Origin: an uncultured Acidobacteriota bacterium
GTDB lineage: Bacteria; Acidobacteriota; Vicinamibacteria; Vicinamibacterales; CAVVIG01
Length of the DNA: 39,712 nucleotides
Direction: 5' to 3'
Assembly: GCA_902825985.1 (NCBI GenBank)
Contig: CADEDC010000028.1
Span: 24,706-64,417, forward strand
Below are positions 1 through 8,408 of the stretch, one piece after another (positions within the stretch are counted from its first letter, which is position 1; the number at the start of each line of letters is the position of its first letter). The translations under genes and the position numbers were made by a program. The notes below the pieces were generated by a model. It ran no database searches, had not been told where the DNA came from, and was given only the letters and a program-made list of their open reading frames with translations.

Positions 1-78
1 ACGTCGCTGCGCGATCCCGAGCCGTTGCCGCCGGAGGTCGCGGTGCGGCTGCACGCCCGCTTGCGATCCGATACCTGA
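1..78 (+). CDS. C-terminal fragment of an unidentified protein
   Basis: Reading frame 1 is open from the window edge and stops at TGA 76-78, giving 25 residues ending in LHARLRSDT. Nearly all codon third positions are G or C, as in the real genes nearby, which favours a genuine gene tail. Too little is present to assign a family. It lies about 45 bp before the GNAT gene on the same strand. Confidence 0.4.
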   Translation, partial: TSLRDPEPLPPEVAVRLHARLRSDT

Positions 79-108
79 CGCCCGACCATCCGAGCTCGGC
101 GCCGCAGG

Positions 109-114
109 TATCAT
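109..114 (+). promoter_or_regulatory. Candidate -10 box, leaderless start of GNAT gene
   Basis: TATCAT lies 7 bp before the ATG at 122, with GGGGCGG between them. This is the same arrangement as at other genes in this window. If the box is real, transcription starts at or next to the ATG at 122, and the in-frame ATG at 113 lies inside the promoter. No convincing -35 is visible. Confidence 0.4.
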
Positions 115-121
115 GGGGCGG

Positions 122-607
122 ATGTCCCCTGGCGAGCCGACAATCCGACGGGCCGACGCGAGTGACTTCGCGCGGATCACCCGGCTCGTGAACCGTGCCT
201 TCGAAGTGGAGGCGTTCTTCGCCGTCGGCGATCGCACCACCGAGGCGCAGATTCGCGCCAAGCTCCAGAGCGGCGTGTTCTTTCTCGCGGAACAGCGCGA
301 CAAGCTGGTCGGCTGCGTGCACACCGAGCATCGCAACGGCGCCCGCGGCTACATCGGCATGCTGGCGGTGGAGCCATCGGCCCAGCGCGGCGGCCTGGGT
401 CGCCGGCTGATGAAGGTCGCCGAACAGCACTGCCTGCAGGCCCGGTGCACCGACGTGATCATCACGGTCATCAACCTGCGCACCGAATTGGCGCCGTTCT
501 ACCGGGGTCTCGGATACCGGGAGTGCGGCACCGCCCCCTACAGCGATGCTCACCGCGCCACGCGGCCGGTCCACTTCGTCGTCATGGCCAAGGCGCTCAC
601 GCGGTGA
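122..607 (+). CDS. GNAT family N-acetyltransferase
   Basis: A 161-residue protein of typical single-domain GNAT length. It should transfer an acetyl group from acetyl-CoA to an amine; the substrate cannot be told. The acetyl-CoA binding motif A is visible as LAVEPSAQRGGLGRRLM (about residues 81-97), after the strand YIGM. The C-terminal APFYRGLGYRECG is the usual motif B region (FY..xGF/Y). I chose ATG 122 over the in-frame ATG 113 because 113 overlaps a TATCAT box. The gene ends only 4 bp before the stop of the convergent histidine kinase. No signal peptide, so cytoplasmic. Confidence 0.85.
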   Translation: MSPGEPTIRRADASDFARITRLVNRAFEVEAFFAVGDRTTEAQIRAKLQSGVFFLAEQRDKLVGCVHTEHRNGARGYIGMLAVEPSAQRGGLGRRLMKVAEQHCLQARCTDVIITVINLRTELAPFYRGLGYRECGTAPYSDAHRATRPVHFVVMAKALTR

Positions 608-611
608 CCGC

Positions 612-3374
612 TCACGTCGCCACCACGCCATGACCGCTGCGGCGCACCGGCAGCCGCACGATGAAGGTCGATCCGCGGTCCGGTCCGGCGCTGTAGGCCT
701 CCACCTCGCCGCCGTGCAGCTCGGCGAATCGCTTGACCAGCGCGAGACCGAGGCCGAGACCGCCCGGCGTCCGATCGAGGGACTGCGTGCCCTGGCTGAA
801 CTCGTCGAAGGCGCAGGTCAGCAGCTCCTCCGTCATGCCGATGCCGGTGTCTTCCACGCGGATGGTGGCGAGGTCGCCGCTGGCATCCACCGCCATCCGC
901 AGGCCGACGGTGCCCCCCGTCGACGTGAACTTCTGTGCGTTGTGCAGCAGATTGCCGATGAGCTGTGCCAGACGCGTGCGATCGCCGTCGATCCAGACCG
1001 GATCCGCCGGGACGTCCACGCCGAACGCAATGCCGACGTCGTCGAACTGCTGGCGCTGATCGTGTGCGGTTTCCCGCAGCAGGCTGCTGAGGTCGGTCGG
1101 CTCACGGCGCAGGGACAGCTTGCCGCGCGACAGGCGCGACACGTCGAGCAGATCGTCGACGAGGCGGACGACGTGCGACAGCTGGCGGTCGATGACCTCG
1201 CGCGCCGCGGTGTGCGCCGGGCTGCCGGGCTGCGCCATCTCGAACAGGCGCACCGCGTTCTGGATCGGCGCCAGCGGATTCCGCAGTTCGTGGGCCAGCA
1301 TGGCCAGGAACTCGTCCTTCCGCCGTGCCGCCTGCAGCAGCTCGCGTTCGGCCACCTTGCGGTCGTCGATGTCGACGTAGGCGCCGACCCGCTGCACGTC
1401 GTGGCCGCTGCCGGCCACCGCCACGCCCCGGCTGAGGAACCAGCGGAAGTGGCCGTCGCGGTGACGCAGCCGGAACTCGGTTTCGAACGCGGTGCCGGCG
1501 CTCGAGTCGAACCACTCGTGGCGGATGCGCGGCCGGTCGTCCGGATGCACCGGCTCCACGAGCCTCTCGACATCGACGCCGCCGTCCACGTCAGCGGCGA
1601 TCTGGCCGGTGTACTCCGACCAGCGCGGGCCGAGGTGCTGCACCCGATCGCCGGCCGTCACCCAGACGATGACCGGCCCTTCCTCGGCGAGCGTACGGAA
1701 CCGCGCCTCGCTCTCGCGCAACGCCTGCTCGGTCCGTTTCTGCTCCGTGATGTCCTCGGCGACGACGCCGACGCCGACCACTTCGCCGGCAACCGCGACC
1801 GGAAAGAAGTTCTCCCGCCACAGGCGGCGCACCCCGGGGGTCGCCGGCGTCTCGCCCGAGACCTCGACGCCGAGGCGCGGTTCTCCGGTCCGGACGATGT
1901 CGCGGAACCCGGCCATCAGGCCGGTCATGTCGTCGATGCCGGGCAGCAGTTCCGGCGGCGTCCGGCCGATGTGGGTGGCGATCGGCAACCCGTTGATCGC
2001 CGCCAGCCGTTCGTTGATCCGCTGGAAGCGAAGGTCGCGATCGAGGAACGCGAGTCCGACCGGCGCGCTCTGGAAGACGGCGTCGAGCAAGGCGTCGGCG
2101 CGGGCGAGTGCGGCGGCCGCCAGCGTCTGGTCGTGCACGTCGATGAGCGAGCCGACGTAGCCCCGCACGCCGCCCTTGTCGTCGAACTGCGGACGTCCGG
2201 CGCTCATCACCCAGCGGTAGCTGCCGTCGGCGCTGCGCACCCGATAGCGCACCTGATAGGCGACGCGCGCCTGCATGGCGGCGGCGCTCCGCGCGGCGAC
2301 GTTCTCCCGATCCTCGGGATGGACGGTCTGGAGCCAGCCGCGTCCGAGCCCGGTGGCGGCCGCCTGGCCGGTCAGCTCCATCCAGCCGCGGCTCAGAAAG
2401 GTGCGGGTGCCGGTGAGCTCCGACGCCCACAGGATGGCCGGGGCGGTGTCGGCGAACAGACGGACCAGGGCATCCTGCTCGTGGCGCTGCGACTGCCGCA
2501 GTGACGCCTCGCGGCCCCGCATCGTGGTGGCCACCATGAGGAAGCAGGTGACCCAGACCGTGATGAACGCCTCGGCGACCCGCACGGCCTCGACCGGCGG
2601 CATGACGGCGAGCGGCCCGGCGCCGCCGGCGGTGCCGCGGATGACCACGATCGTCACCGCGAACAGGCCGGCCAGCAGTCCCGGCGCGTCGAAGCGGAAG
2701 ACGATCCACAGCACGCACGGCAGCATCAGGAACGATGGGCGCGCCGGGTGCGGTGGCAGGCCGTAGACCGTCACGGCCACCAGGCAGAGGAGGATGAAGG
2801 CGAGCCCGGCTTCGACACCGCGCCACCCGCGCAGCTGCCCGACGAACGTCGACCACTCGGCACGCGGCATCAGCACACCCGGCGCCACGACCATGATCCC
2901 GACGACGTCGGCGCTCCACCGGGTGAGCCACGGTATGCCCGCCCCGGGGCCGGCCGGCGCGTCGACGAACGGCAGGCCGGCGAGCGCGCCCGGGATGCCG
3001 GCGGTCACCACCGCCACGGCAACGAGACGGACGACGTCCGAGATTCGATCGAGCGTTGGCAGGGGACCGAGCGCCCGCATCAACACGGCGCCGGCCACCG
3101 CCTGGATTGTCGTGACGAGCGCCAGGCCGGCGGCCGACAGCAGCGGCCCCCCCGGGACGACCAGGTCGGTTGCGAGGCTGGCCGCGACGCAGCCGGCGAT
3201 GATTGCCGGCCAGGCGGCGCGTTCGTGCCGGATGAGCAGCGCCAGATACAGGCCGGTCGCCAGTCCGACGGTGGCGCCGTTCGCCGGCGCCGCCAGCGCG
3301 CCGCCGATGAGCTCGACGGCCGTGAACAGAGCCGCCGACGAGAGCGCCGTCAGGATGGGGTGGGTGACGGCCAT
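612..3374 (-). CDS. MASE1-PAS-PAS-PAS hybrid sensor histidine kinase
   Basis: A 920-residue membrane sensor kinase. The first ~290 residues carry eight or so hydrophobic segments with the look of a MASE1 sensor domain. Three PAS/PAC-type domains follow (about 300-420, 425-545 and 550-670), with linkers such as DITEQKRTEQ. Next comes HisKA with the H-box LAMLAHELRNPLAPIQN; the phospho-accepting His is residue 695. HATPase_c follows with NAQKFT (N box), VEDTGIGM (G1) and GGLGLGLALVKRF (G2). It ends shortly after the ATPase domain, so there is no receiver domain. The frame stays open to 3911, but that part is antisense to the next gene; ATG 3374 gives the natural MASE1 start. It begins 5 bp after the stop of the upstream DUF5916 gene, so the two may be co-transcribed. 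No response regulator lies nearby. The ligand is unknown. Confidence 0.9.
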   Translation of the reverse strand: MAVTHPILTALSSAALFTAVELIGGALAAPANGATVGLATGLYLALLIRHERAAWPAIIAGCVAASLATDLVVPGGPLLSAAGLALVTTIQAVAGAVLMRALGPLPTLDRISDVVRLVAVAVVTAGIPGALAGLPFVDAPAGPGAGIPWLTRWSADVVGIMVVAPGVLMPRAEWSTFVGQLRGWRGVEAGLAFILLCLVAVTVYGLPPHPARPSFLMLPCVLWIVFRFDAPGLLAGLFAVTIVVIRGTAGGAGPLAVMPPVEAVRVAEAFITVWVTCFLMVATTMRGREASLRQSQRHEQDALVRLFADTAPAILWASELTGTRTFLSRGWMELTGQAAATGLGRGWLQTVHPEDRENVAARSAAAMQARVAYQVRYRVRSADGSYRWVMSAGRPQFDDKGGVRGYVGSLIDVHDQTLAAAALARADALLDAVFQSAPVGLAFLDRDLRFQRINERLAAINGLPIATHIGRTPPELLPGIDDMTGLMAGFRDIVRTGEPRLGVEVSGETPATPGVRRLWRENFFPVAVAGEVVGVGVVAEDITEQKRTEQALRESEARFRTLAEEGPVIVWVTAGDRVQHLGPRWSEYTGQIAADVDGGVDVERLVEPVHPDDRPRIRHEWFDSSAGTAFETEFRLRHRDGHFRWFLSRGVAVAGSGHDVQRVGAYVDIDDRKVAERELLQAARRKDEFLAMLAHELRNPLAPIQNAVRLFEMAQPGSPAHTAAREVIDRQLSHVVRLVDDLLDVSRLSRGKLSLRREPTDLSSLLRETAHDQRQQFDDVGIAFGVDVPADPVWIDGDRTRLAQLIGNLLHNAQKFTSTGGTVGLRMAVDASGDLATIRVEDTGIGMTEELLTCAFDEFSQGTQSLDRTPGGLGLGLALVKRFAELHGGEVEAYSAGPDRGSTFIVRLPVRRSGHGVVAT

Positions 3375-3379
3375 CCCGT

Positions 3380-5686
3380 CTACCAGCGCAGCAGGCGTGT
3401 CATCTTGACGACGAACGAACGGTTCTCCACCTGGGGAAAACCATCGCTCAGCGTCGTGCGCCCGTCGTTGTACACGATGAACAGCTCGCTTCCCGGCTGG
3501 TACTCCCAGCGCAGGCGGGCATTCGTGGTGAACGTATCGGTTCGCGACTGGTATTGCAGCAGAGCCGAGACGAACATCCGCGGCGTGATCGTATACGTCA
3601 CGCGCGAGCTCAGCAGATTCGTGTTGTCGCGTCCCCAGGGCACGTCGACCCGGTTCCACGACATGGTCGGCTCGAGATAGAGCTGTCGCTGCAGCTCGAC
3701 GCGGCCGCGCCACGTGATTTCCGTCAGGAAGCCGTCGTAGAACCCGCTGCGCCCAACCGTGATGCCGCCCGACAGCCGGCGCTGCTGGCCGAGGGTGTAG
3801 GTGCCGCGGATCTGCGTGAACGCGTACTCGCCGGCCGGCACGAAGAGGTTCTTGCCGACCTCGAAGCGGTTGACCAGCCGCTCGTAGTTGCGCCCGAACT
3901 CGACCAGCCACGAGTCGCTGTTGTTGAAGTCCATCTGAATCGTCCCCTGCGTCTCCTTGGATTCCGGACGATTGGCCATGTCGGTGATGTAGTCGACGGT
4001 CGCGAGGTAGTAGACCTTGCGAATCGGTCCCCAGTTCCGCGTCCGCGGGCGCGGGCTGAAGCGCAGCTGTCCGTACGACCGCCGGAACGCCGTCCGCCGG
4101 AGGAATCCGACCTCTGGATTGAAGTTGGTTTCGACGGCGAGATGCTCCGCCTGGACGCCGTAGCGATCGTGGTTCCAGTCGAAGCGGCCGCGGTAACTGG
4201 CGTCGCGTCCGTCGCGCCCCGGGGTGCGCGATCTGGCGTAGTAGCCGACGATGGCGACGTCGTTGGTCGGCGCCAGTGTCAGGTCGCTGCCATACGCGAC
4301 GCTGGCGCCGCCGTCGACGCCCGGCAGGACTCCAGCCGCCGGACTGCGTCCGGTGACCATCATGCCGATGCGGCTGCGGCGCAGGAAGTCGCGGTTGACC
4401 CGGAGCACCGAGTAGTTCGTCGAGTTGGCGCGCGCCTCGACGCGCCTGGCCGTCTGGATGTTCAAGGCGCCGAAGCGCCAGGGCCCGGCCCGGCCGAGCA
4501 GCCGCCCGCCCACCTCGATCGGCACCGTCAGGCCGTCGTTCAGGCCGATCCGCCGGCTGTAGAACAGCAGCGGCGTCGTACTGGTGTTCTGCCCGCCGCC
4601 CTGCGTCCCGCCGCCGCCGCCGGTGCTGCCGGCGCCGATCGAGCTCGCGGCGAAGTTGAAGGTGTCGGCGCCTTCGAGAAAGAAGTCACGCTTCTCGGGA
4701 AACTGCAGGCTGAAGCGGGTGAGGTTCACCTGTTGTTCGTCGTCCTCGACCTGCGCGAAGTCGGTGTTGACGGTGAAGTCGGCGACCAGCGTCTGCCGGA
4801 CACCCCATTTCACGTCGAAGCCGAGGTTGCCGTCGGGGGCGTTGGCGAACGGCACCGCCGCCCGCCGATCGGTGGAGAGCGAGCCGAGCGCGTACGGCTT
4901 CAGGTCGATGTTGCGCATCTTCGACGGCACGTCGATGCCGCCGACCGCACCGGCGATCGACATGCGCGACAGTGCCGGCCGCCCCCAGGCGGCGCGGACC
5001 GGCACGAGATAGGTCAGTTCATTGTTGTACGAGGTGCGCCGGCGGAAGTTGATCCCCCAGACGTGGCCGTTCTCCCGGAAGCGGAAGGAACGGAACGGCA
5101 ACCGGAACTCGGCCGTCCATCCCTGGGCGAAGGTGCCGGTGCGGACCGCCCAGACGCCGTTCCAGTTGTTGTTCGGCTGGTCGTTGGTGATCGAGAAGTC
5201 GAGCATCCCGCCGAGCGCGTTGGCGACCATGCCATAGCCGTTGCGGCGGTCGTAGAACGAATCGAAGGCGAGCGCGATGTGATCGTTGTTGAACAGATTG
5301 TTCGCGTCGCGCCGCATCTCGGTCGCGACCCGCTTGTCCGGCTCGGATTCCCACATCCGGGCGCCGACGTAGAGGTTCGTCTCGTCGAAGAAGACCCAGA
5401 CCTCGGTCTTGTCGGTGGCGGCGGCCCCTTCGCGCGGCTCCTGCTGGATGAAGTCGCTGGCCGCGGGCACCTCGCGATAGAGCGGCTCATCGAGGTGGCC
5501 GTCGAAGGTCATCGCGGTGACCCGTGTCGCGCGCAGCGTGACCCGTTTCTGCTCGTCACGGCGGACGGCTTCCGGCGCAATCGGCACCGGTGGGCCTTCA
5601 ATCGGCGGGTCGCCACCGCTCTGCGCCCAGGCGGGCGGCGCCGCGGCCAGCACCATCATGACCAGCAGCACCCACGTGTGGAACAT
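3380..5686 (-). CDS. Exported CBM9-like/DUF5916 protein (paralogue A)
   Basis: A 768-residue protein with a signal peptide (MFHTWVLLVMMVLAAAPPAWA, cleaved near residue 21). A carbohydrate-binding family 9-like domain spans roughly residues 57-220; its hallmarks include FDGHLDEPLY, FIQQEPREG and GWTAEFRLPFRSF. The long C-terminal DUF5916 region (about 240-768) contains DFAQVEDDEQQVNLTRFSL and LFYSRRIGLNDG. It is rich in short alternating strands and ends in the aromatic residue W, which suggests an outer-membrane beta-barrel; that is inference. A Gly-rich loop (GAGSTGGGGGTQGGG) sits mid-domain. It is divergent from, and clearly paralogous to, the gene at 5818. The family's substrate is unknown; binding or uptake of saccharides or other polymers is possible. 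The ATG at 5686 follows a TACAAT box by 9 bp. Confidence 0.85.
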   Translation of the reverse strand: MFHTWVLLVMMVLAAAPPAWAQSGGDPPIEGPPVPIAPEAVRRDEQKRVTLRATRVTAMTFDGHLDEPLYREVPAASDFIQQEPREGAAATDKTEVWVFFDETNLYVGARMWESEPDKRVATEMRRDANNLFNNDHIALAFDSFYDRRNGYGMVANALGGMLDFSITNDQPNNNWNGVWAVRTGTFAQGWTAEFRLPFRSFRFRENGHVWGINFRRRTSYNNELTYLVPVRAAWGRPALSRMSIAGAVGGIDVPSKMRNIDLKPYALGSLSTDRRAAVPFANAPDGNLGFDVKWGVRQTLVADFTVNTDFAQVEDDEQQVNLTRFSLQFPEKRDFFLEGADTFNFAASSIGAGSTGGGGGTQGGGQNTSTTPLLFYSRRIGLNDGLTVPIEVGGRLLGRAGPWRFGALNIQTARRVEARANSTNYSVLRVNRDFLRRSRIGMMVTGRSPAAGVLPGVDGGASVAYGSDLTLAPTNDVAIVGYYARSRTPGRDGRDASYRGRFDWNHDRYGVQAEHLAVETNFNPEVGFLRRTAFRRSYGQLRFSPRPRTRNWGPIRKVYYLATVDYITDMANRPESKETQGTIQMDFNNSDSWLVEFGRNYERLVNRFEVGKNLFVPAGEYAFTQIRGTYTLGQQRRLSGGITVGRSGFYDGFLTEITWRGRVELQRQLYLEPTMSWNRVDVPWGRDNTNLLSSRVTYTITPRMFVSALLQYQSRTDTFTTNARLRWEYQPGSELFIVYNDGRTTLSDGFPQVENRSFVVKMTRLLRW

Positions 5687-5695
5687 GCGCCGCCC

Positions 5696-5701
5696 ATTGT
5701 A
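5696..5701 (-). promoter_or_regulatory. Candidate -10 box for DUF5916 paralogue A
   Basis: On the minus strand TACAAT is followed by GGGCGGCGC and then the ATG at 5686, so the leader would be about two bases. No Shine-Dalgarno sequence is visible. No clear -35 box is found 16-18 bp upstream. Confidence 0.4.
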
Positions 5702-5762
5702 GCGGGAACCACGTGCCGGTCTGTGTAGGTCGGTGCCGGATGCCGGGACGCCTCGCGGCGGT

Positions 5763-5791
5763 TTGACAGCGTCCACGGCGGCCGACATAAT
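5763..5791 (+). promoter_or_regulatory. Sigma-70 type promoter of DUF5916 paralogue B
   Basis: TTGACA (5763-5768) and CATAAT (5786-5791) are separated by exactly 17 bp. This is the best canonical housekeeping promoter in the window. Expected initiation is near 5798, leaving a leader of about 20 bases. That leader contains TCCTCCT rather than a Shine-Dalgarno sequence. Confidence 0.6.
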
Positions 5792-5817
5792 GCGCGGGCC
5801 TTCCTCCTGACCCACGC

Positions 5818-8127
5818 ATGCTGCTGTTTCGCGCCCTCCTGCTGTCACTGGTCTGCCTGACCCTCGTCCGCACCGCCGCGGCCCAGCCCGCAGTCGCCAC
5901 TCCGCCACCGCCGGCGGCCGGCGCCGCGCTGCCGCCCGGAATCGATGCGCCGCCGCCGCCAATCGCGCCGGCGGTCATCACCCGCGATCCGGCGACCGGC
6001 AGGGCGACCATCCGGGCGGTGCGCATCGCCGTACCGCTGCGCATCGACGCCCAGCTGGACGAAGCGGTCTACCAGACGGTGCCGCCGATCTCGGACTTCA
6101 TCCAGCAGGAGCCGCGGGCCGGTTCACCGGCGACCGAGCGGACCGAGGCCTGGCTGCTGTTCGACGACACCAACGTCTACGTGGCCATCAAGGCGTACGA
6201 GAGCGCGCCGGATCGGATGGTGCTCAACGAGCTGCGCCGCGACAACCTGAACGGGCTGCTGCAGAACGAGCACGTCGCCATCGCGTTCGATACCTTCTTC
6301 GATCGCCGCAACGAGATCCTCGTCGGCGTCAACGCGCTCGGCGGACGCTTCGATGGCCAGGTGACGAACGAGCGCGAGTACAACGGTGACTGGAATCCGG
6401 TCTGGAACGTCCGGGTCGGGCGGTTCGACGGCGGCTGGACGGTGGAGGTGGCGCTGCCGTTCAAGGGGCTGCGCTACAGCCCCGGGCGGCAGCAGGTGTG
6501 GGGCTTCAACGTCCGGCGGGTCAATCGCTGGAAGAACGAGCAGTCGTACATCACCCGGGTGCCGCCGGATCTCGGCTTCCGCGGCATCTTCCAGGCGTCG
6601 CTGGCCGCCGTCGTCGTCGGCCTCGAAGCCCCTCGGGCGACCCGGACGCTCGAGCTGAAGCCGTTCGCGACGACCAACCTCACGAGCGACTTCACGGCGC
6701 GGCCGCAGGTGCGCAACGCTCCGGGCGCCGCCGTCGGTCTCGACGTGAAGTACAGCGTCACGCAGAACCTCACGTCCGACTTCACGGTGAACACCGACTT
6801 CGCGCAGGTCGAAGCGGACGAGCAGCAGGTGAACCTGACGCGCTTCAGCCTGTTCTTCCCCGAGAAGCGCGAATTCTTCCTCGAGAACCAGGGGATCTTC
6901 ACGTTCGGCGGCGCCGCGGCCTCGGGCAATGCCAACGCCGCCGGCGACACGCCGATCCTGTTCTACAGCCGGCGCATCGGCCTGAACGGCGGCCGCGAGA
7001 TTCCGATTCGCGGCGGCGGACGCCTCACCGGTCGGGCCGGCCGCTTCAGTATCGGCGCGCTCAACATCCAGTCGGCCGACGAGGACGTCTCGGGCACGCC
7101 GGCGACGAACTTCAGCATCCTGCGGATCAAGCGCGATCTGCTGCGCAAGAGCAGCGTCGGTCTGCTGGCGACCAGTCGATCGATCTCGCCGCTGACCGAT
7201 CGGTCGACGCAGGCGCTCGGCTTCGACACGACGGTGTCGTGGGGGTCGTCGTGGCAGTTCAACTCGTACTGGGCGAAGACCTTCACCGACGGGCTCGCAC
7301 GCGATGATGTGAGCTACCGCGCGCAGCTCGACTACCCGGGCGACCGCTACGGCGTCCAGCTCGAGCGGCTGGTCGTCGGCGACAACTTCAACCCCGAGGT
7401 CGGCTTCGTCAGACGCGACAACATGCGCAAGAACTACGGCCAGTTGCGCTTCAGTCCGCGGCCGCGGCGCAGCGGCCGGATCCGCAAGTACGTCTGGATC
7501 GGCACCTACTCCGACATCGAGAACACCACCGGCCGGCGGGAGAGTGGCGCCACGGAGGCGGAGTTCGCGTTCGAGTTCCAGAACAGCGATCGCTGGTCGT
7601 TCGTCCGCACCGAGTCGTACGAGTTCCTGCCGCAGCCGTTCACCATCTCGCGCGGTGTCACGCTGCCGGTCCGCAGCTACGACTTCGCCAACTGGAAGTC
7701 GACCTACGCGTTCGGACAGCAGCGCAAGCTGTCGGGCGCGCTGACCTACGAGCAGGGATCGTTCTACAACGGCACCAAGACCACCTACAGCATGAGCCGC
7801 GGTCGGATCGAGGTGACGAAGCTGCTGTCGCTCGAGCCGACGCTGGCGCTCAACCTCGTCGACCTCGACGAGGGCTCGTTCACGTCGACGGTGTTCGGCA
7901 CGCGCATCACGAGGACGGTGTCGCCCTGGGCGTTCGCGAGCGCCCTCATCCAGTACAACTCGGCGACCAGCAGCGTGTCCGCGAACGTCCGGCTGCGCTG
8001 GGAGTACCGTCCCGGCAGCGAGCTGTTCATCGTCTACAACGAAGACAGGGACACGCTGGCGCCGAGCGTTCCGACGACCCGCAACCGGGCCCTCATCTTC
8101 AAGGTGAATCGCTTCTTTCGCTACTGA
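5818..8127 (+). CDS. Exported CBM9-like/DUF5916 protein (paralogue B)
   Basis: A 769-residue protein. The N-terminal signal peptide ends near RTAAA (about residue 22) and is followed by a Pro/Ala-rich linker to about residue 57. A CBM9-like domain follows (IDAQLDEAVYQTVPPISDF, GWTVEVALPFKGL). The DUF5916 region then carries DFAQVEADEQQVNLTRFSL, FFPEKREFFLEN and LFYSRRIGLNGG, and near the end RWEYRPGSELFIVYN. The last residue is Tyr after RFFR, consistent with an outer-membrane barrel end. Long identical blocks shared with the divergent gene at 3380-5686 show they arose by duplication. A canonical promoter precedes it. It probably acts at the outer membrane; the ligand is unknown. Confidence 0.87.
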   Translation: MLLFRALLLSLVCLTLVRTAAAQPAVATPPPPAAGAALPPGIDAPPPPIAPAVITRDPATGRATIRAVRIAVPLRIDAQLDEAVYQTVPPISDFIQQEPRAGSPATERTEAWLLFDDTNVYVAIKAYESAPDRMVLNELRRDNLNGLLQNEHVAIAFDTFFDRRNEILVGVNALGGRFDGQVTNEREYNGDWNPVWNVRVGRFDGGWTVEVALPFKGLRYSPGRQQVWGFNVRRVNRWKNEQSYITRVPPDLGFRGIFQASLAAVVVGLEAPRATRTLELKPFATTNLTSDFTARPQVRNAPGAAVGLDVKYSVTQNLTSDFTVNTDFAQVEADEQQVNLTRFSLFFPEKREFFLENQGIFTFGGAAASGNANAAGDTPILFYSRRIGLNGGREIPIRGGGRLTGRAGRFSIGALNIQSADEDVSGTPATNFSILRIKRDLLRKSSVGLLATSRSISPLTDRSTQALGFDTTVSWGSSWQFNSYWAKTFTDGLARDDVSYRAQLDYPGDRYGVQLERLVVGDNFNPEVGFVRRDNMRKNYGQLRFSPRPRRSGRIRKYVWIGTYSDIENTTGRRESGATEAEFAFEFQNSDRWSFVRTESYEFLPQPFTISRGVTLPVRSYDFANWKSTYAFGQQRKLSGALTYEQGSFYNGTKTTYSMSRGRIEVTKLLSLEPTLALNLVDLDEGSFTSTVFGTRITRTVSPWAFASALIQYNSATSSVSANVRLRWEYRPGSELFIVYNEDRDTLAPSVPTTRNRALIFKVNRFFRY

Positions 8128-8408
8128 CGCGAGGCGGGTCGCGGTGCCTGGCGCGTGCCTGGTGGGGTGCGTCTGGTGCCCGGCGGCCGGGGCGCTGGCA
8201 CGCGCCCGGCCCGTCGCGCCCCTTGGACACCTGCATCCCGCCGACCCGCGCTGTCGCCGCCGCCGGAACCCCGGGACGCACCTGCGGGCGTGCCGTCGGT
8301 CCGCCCGCTCGTTCTGGTGACGGGGCCCGAAATCCGCGTGTTCGTGGCCCCACCCGCCAGGCGTCCGAATTGCACACGCATAACCGGATTCCACGAGGAG
8401 CGTGCTCC
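8128..8408. other. Intergenic region with direct repeats and a stem-loop
   Basis: This 281 bp gap has no convincing gene. It holds two copies of GTGCCTGG (8144-8151 and 8155-8162), a related CTGGTGCC (8173-8180), the stem-loop described separately, and the ribosome-binding site GAGGAG (8395-8400) of the next gene. The open frame through it is an extension of the downstream gene and lacks a sensible start. Confidence 0.5.
8185..8211 (+). terminator. GC-rich stem-loop, possible terminator
   Basis: GGCCGGGGCGC and GCGCCCGGCC pair over ten base pairs with one bulged G around the loop TGGCAC. It lies 58 bp after the stop of the DUF5916 gene. No T-run follows, so intrinsic termination is uncertain; it may only mark the transcript end or be a dispersed intergenic repeat. 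Confidence 0.35.

Noticed and set aside
546..2504. Long plus-strand frame opposite the MASE1 kinase
   Set aside because: Antisense shadow; no signal peptide, domain or ribosome-binding site, while the opposite strand has full kinase motifs.
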